Below the pieces are notes generated by a model that searched no databases, was not told the DNA's origin, and was given only the letters and a program-made list of their open reading frames with translations. Below, one piece after another: positions 34,712 through 35,785 of a DNA stretch of 35,785 bases. The number at the start of each line of letters is the position of its first letter. Position 1 is the stretch's first letter. The DNA comes from Sneathiella sp. (lineage in GTDB: Bacteria; Pseudomonadota; Alphaproteobacteria; Sneathiellales; Sneathiellaceae): contig JAEPMY010000023.1 in assembly GCA_017643685.1 (NCBI GenBank), positions 1-35,785 of the forward strand, in the 5' to 3' direction. The position numbers and the translations under genes are program-made.

Positions 34712-34738
34712 AAAAGGCCCGTCTTTGTCGGGCCTTTT
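34712..34738 (+). terminator. Strong intrinsic terminator after the hydroxyacid dehydrogenase gene
   Basis: AAAAGGCCCG (34712-34721) pairs perfectly with CGGGCCTTTT (34729-34738) around a 7-base loop, with the T-run forming the end of the stem. It begins 2 bases after the stop codon and ends 10 bases before the arfB start. Confidence 0.92.
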
Positions 34739-34748
34739 CATTTCTGCC

Positions 34749-35168
34749 ATGATTACCGTGACCCCCCATATCATCCTGCATGAAGACGAGATCGAGGAAA
34801 GTTTTATGCGCGCCTCGGGTCCCGGCGGGCAAAATGTAAACAAGGTGGAAACCGCTGTTCAGCTTCGCTTTGATGCAAAGTCCAGCCCCAACCTACCTCG
34901 CAGTGTTTATTTTCGTCTCGCCCGCCTTGCCGGTCAGAAGATGACTAAAGAAGGCGTTCTTGTGATCACCGCAAGCGAGCATCGATCACAGGATCGCAAC
35001 CGCAAAGCGGCCCTTGATCGATTGATCCAGCTTATTCAACAAGCGACCATCGTTCCCAAGAAACGCAAACCAACCAAACCTACTTATGCCAGCAAACAGC
35101 GTCGGCTTAAGAAAAAATCAGAACGCGGTGAGATAAAGAAAAACCGCCGCAGCGTCCGTCCGGATTAA
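34749..35168 (+). CDS. arfB: Alternative ribosome-rescue factor ArfB (YaeJ, peptidyl-tRNA hydrolase)
   Basis: ArfB rescues ribosomes stalled on non-stop mRNA by hydrolysing peptidyl-tRNA. The 139-residue protein has the release-factor motif GPGGQNVNKVE with GGQ at residues 26-28. A long basic C-terminal tail (KKRKPTKPTYASKQRRLKKK) inserts into the empty mRNA channel. The short length without a codon-recognition domain separates it from RF1 and RF2. The ATG at 34749 has no visible ribosome-binding site because the preceding terminator occupies the space. A TTG at 34725 lies inside the terminator loop and is rejected. Confidence 0.95.
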   Translation: MITVTPHIILHEDEIEESFMRASGPGGQNVNKVETAVQLRFDAKSSPNLPRSVYFRLARLAGQKMTKEGVLVITASEHRSQDRNRKAALDRLIQLIQQATIVPKKRKPTKPTYASKQRRLKKKSERGEIKKNRRSVRPD

Positions 35169-35171
35169 ATT

Positions 35172-35785
35172 ATGCCACCCCCCTCCCCCGCCAAAATTAT
35201 CCTTCTAACCACGCTAGCCATGCTGGCTTTTGCCGCGAATTCCGTGCTCTGCCGTCTCGCCCTCGGGGAGGGAAGCATAGATGCTGTGGGATTTACGGAA
35301 ATTCGCACCTTATCAGGCGCTGTGACACTTCTATTGCTGTATTTTTTAACCGCAAAAGAGAAATCTCTCGCCCTGTTAAAACGACCAAGCCCGATGCAGT
35401 TTTTAAGCCTTACAGGCTATATGGTGTTTTTCTCCTATGCCTATATCTCATTGGCCGCGGGAACGGGCGCACTGATCCTGTTTGGTGCGGTACAATTGAC
35501 CATGTTTATGGTTGCCATTCGGCAAGGAGAGCATTTCCCGCCACTAGCATGGGCAGGCCTTTTAATTGCGGTGGCCGGACTTGTTTATCTCGTCTCTCCG
35601 GGTCTAAGTGCCCCTGATCCAGTTGGGGCAGTCCTCATGGTTATTGCCGGTATTTCTTGGGGGATTTATTCGCTGCTGGGAAGAGGCGCCGCCGATCCAC
35701 TTAGCAGTACAATGGTAAATTTCATCTATGCCAGCATCCTGACCACGATTCTGACCGCTGTGATGATGTCAGATCTCGCCATCAC
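35172..35785 (+). CDS. EamA/DMT-superfamily transporter, truncated by the window edge
   Basis: The open frame from the ATG at 35172 runs to the window end without a stop (204 codons). It encodes successive hydrophobic helices: about residues 8-26, 45-56, 76-91, 96-107, 117-133 and 141-156. This is the ten-helix EamA (drug/metabolite transporter) pattern, with the first EamA repeat complete and the second begun. GISWGIYSLLGRG near residue 160 is a typical start of the second repeat. The substrate is unknown. It starts 3 bases after the arfB stop, suggesting co-transcription. Confidence 0.88.
   Translation, partial: MPPPSPAKIILLTTLAMLAFAANSVLCRLALGEGSIDAVGFTEIRTLSGAVTLLLLYFLTAKEKSLALLKRPSPMQFLSLTGYMVFFSYAYISLAAGTGALILFGAVQLTMFMVAIRQGEHFPPLAWAGLLIAVAGLVYLVSPGLSAPDPVGAVLMVIAGISWGIYSLLGRGAADPLSSTMVNFIYASILTTILTAVMMSDLAI

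Noticed and set aside
1..35785. CRISPR array, prophage, insertion sequence, tRNA or rRNA genes
   Set aside because: No regularly spaced repeats, integrase or transposase genes, terminal inverted repeats, cloverleaf-like sequences or rRNA segments were recognised by reading through the window.

Overview
This window is a mostly co-oriented stretch of an alphaproteobacterial chromosome with moderate GC (about 50% by eye). The gene order tsaB-rimI-mucR-fur-plsC-miaB-phoH-ybeY-corC-lnt-XRE-metK-trmB-rimP-nusA-ylxR-infB-rbfA-truB-rpsO-pnp, a MucR/Ros regulator and an Irr-type Fur protein are together typical of Alphaproteobacteria. The rhodospirillalean, Kiloniella or Sneathiella side is my guess, and I cannot fix a genus. 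No phage, transposon, CRISPR array, tRNA or rRNA was recognised, and no gene-free stretch exceeds 300 bases. The longest gap, 3596-3868 (273 bases), holds a weak hairpin, promoter-like sequence and an inverted repeat.

Layout. Bases 1 to about 80 encode a fragment of a PilB/GspE-type secretion ATPase, joined out of frame to the middle of murJ (lipid II flippase), so the left edge looks like a breakpoint or assembly chimera. trpS, a DUF2333 protein and a universal stress protein follow. From 3.9 to 7.3 kb lies an envelope-related block: a Bax-like glucosaminidase (+) facing a tight minus-strand operon of D-Ala-D-Ala dipeptidase, polysaccharide deacetylase and HpcH/HpaI aldolase. From 7.4 to 18.8 kb comes the conserved run for tRNA modification, regulation, phospholipid synthesis, RNA and ribosome maturation, lipoprotein acylation and S-adenosylmethionine synthesis. 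From 18.8 to 28.4 kb is the transcription/translation superoperon rimP-nusA-ylxR-infB-rbfA-truB-rpsO-pnp. It has an attenuator-like leader before rimP and a multi-hairpin leader before pnp.

From 28.5 to 33.0 kb is the most interesting region. It holds a flavin oxidoreductase of the nitronate monooxygenase family with a C-terminal CxxCxxxC motif, a cysteine-free Irr regulator, and a three-gene cassette of rubredoxin-less rubrerythrin, a GlpC/HdrD-like iron-sulfur protein and DUF3501. A perfect 17-bp palindrome matching the Irr iron control element (TTTAGAA-N3-TTCTAAA) lies immediately upstream of the rubrerythrin promoter. I infer an Irr-controlled peroxide/iron-stress redox module in which the iron-sulfur protein could supply electrons to rubrerythrin. 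The right end has an SH3-domain secreted protein, a divergent D-2-hydroxyacid dehydrogenase with a strong terminator, arfB (ribosome rescue) and a truncated EamA-type transporter.
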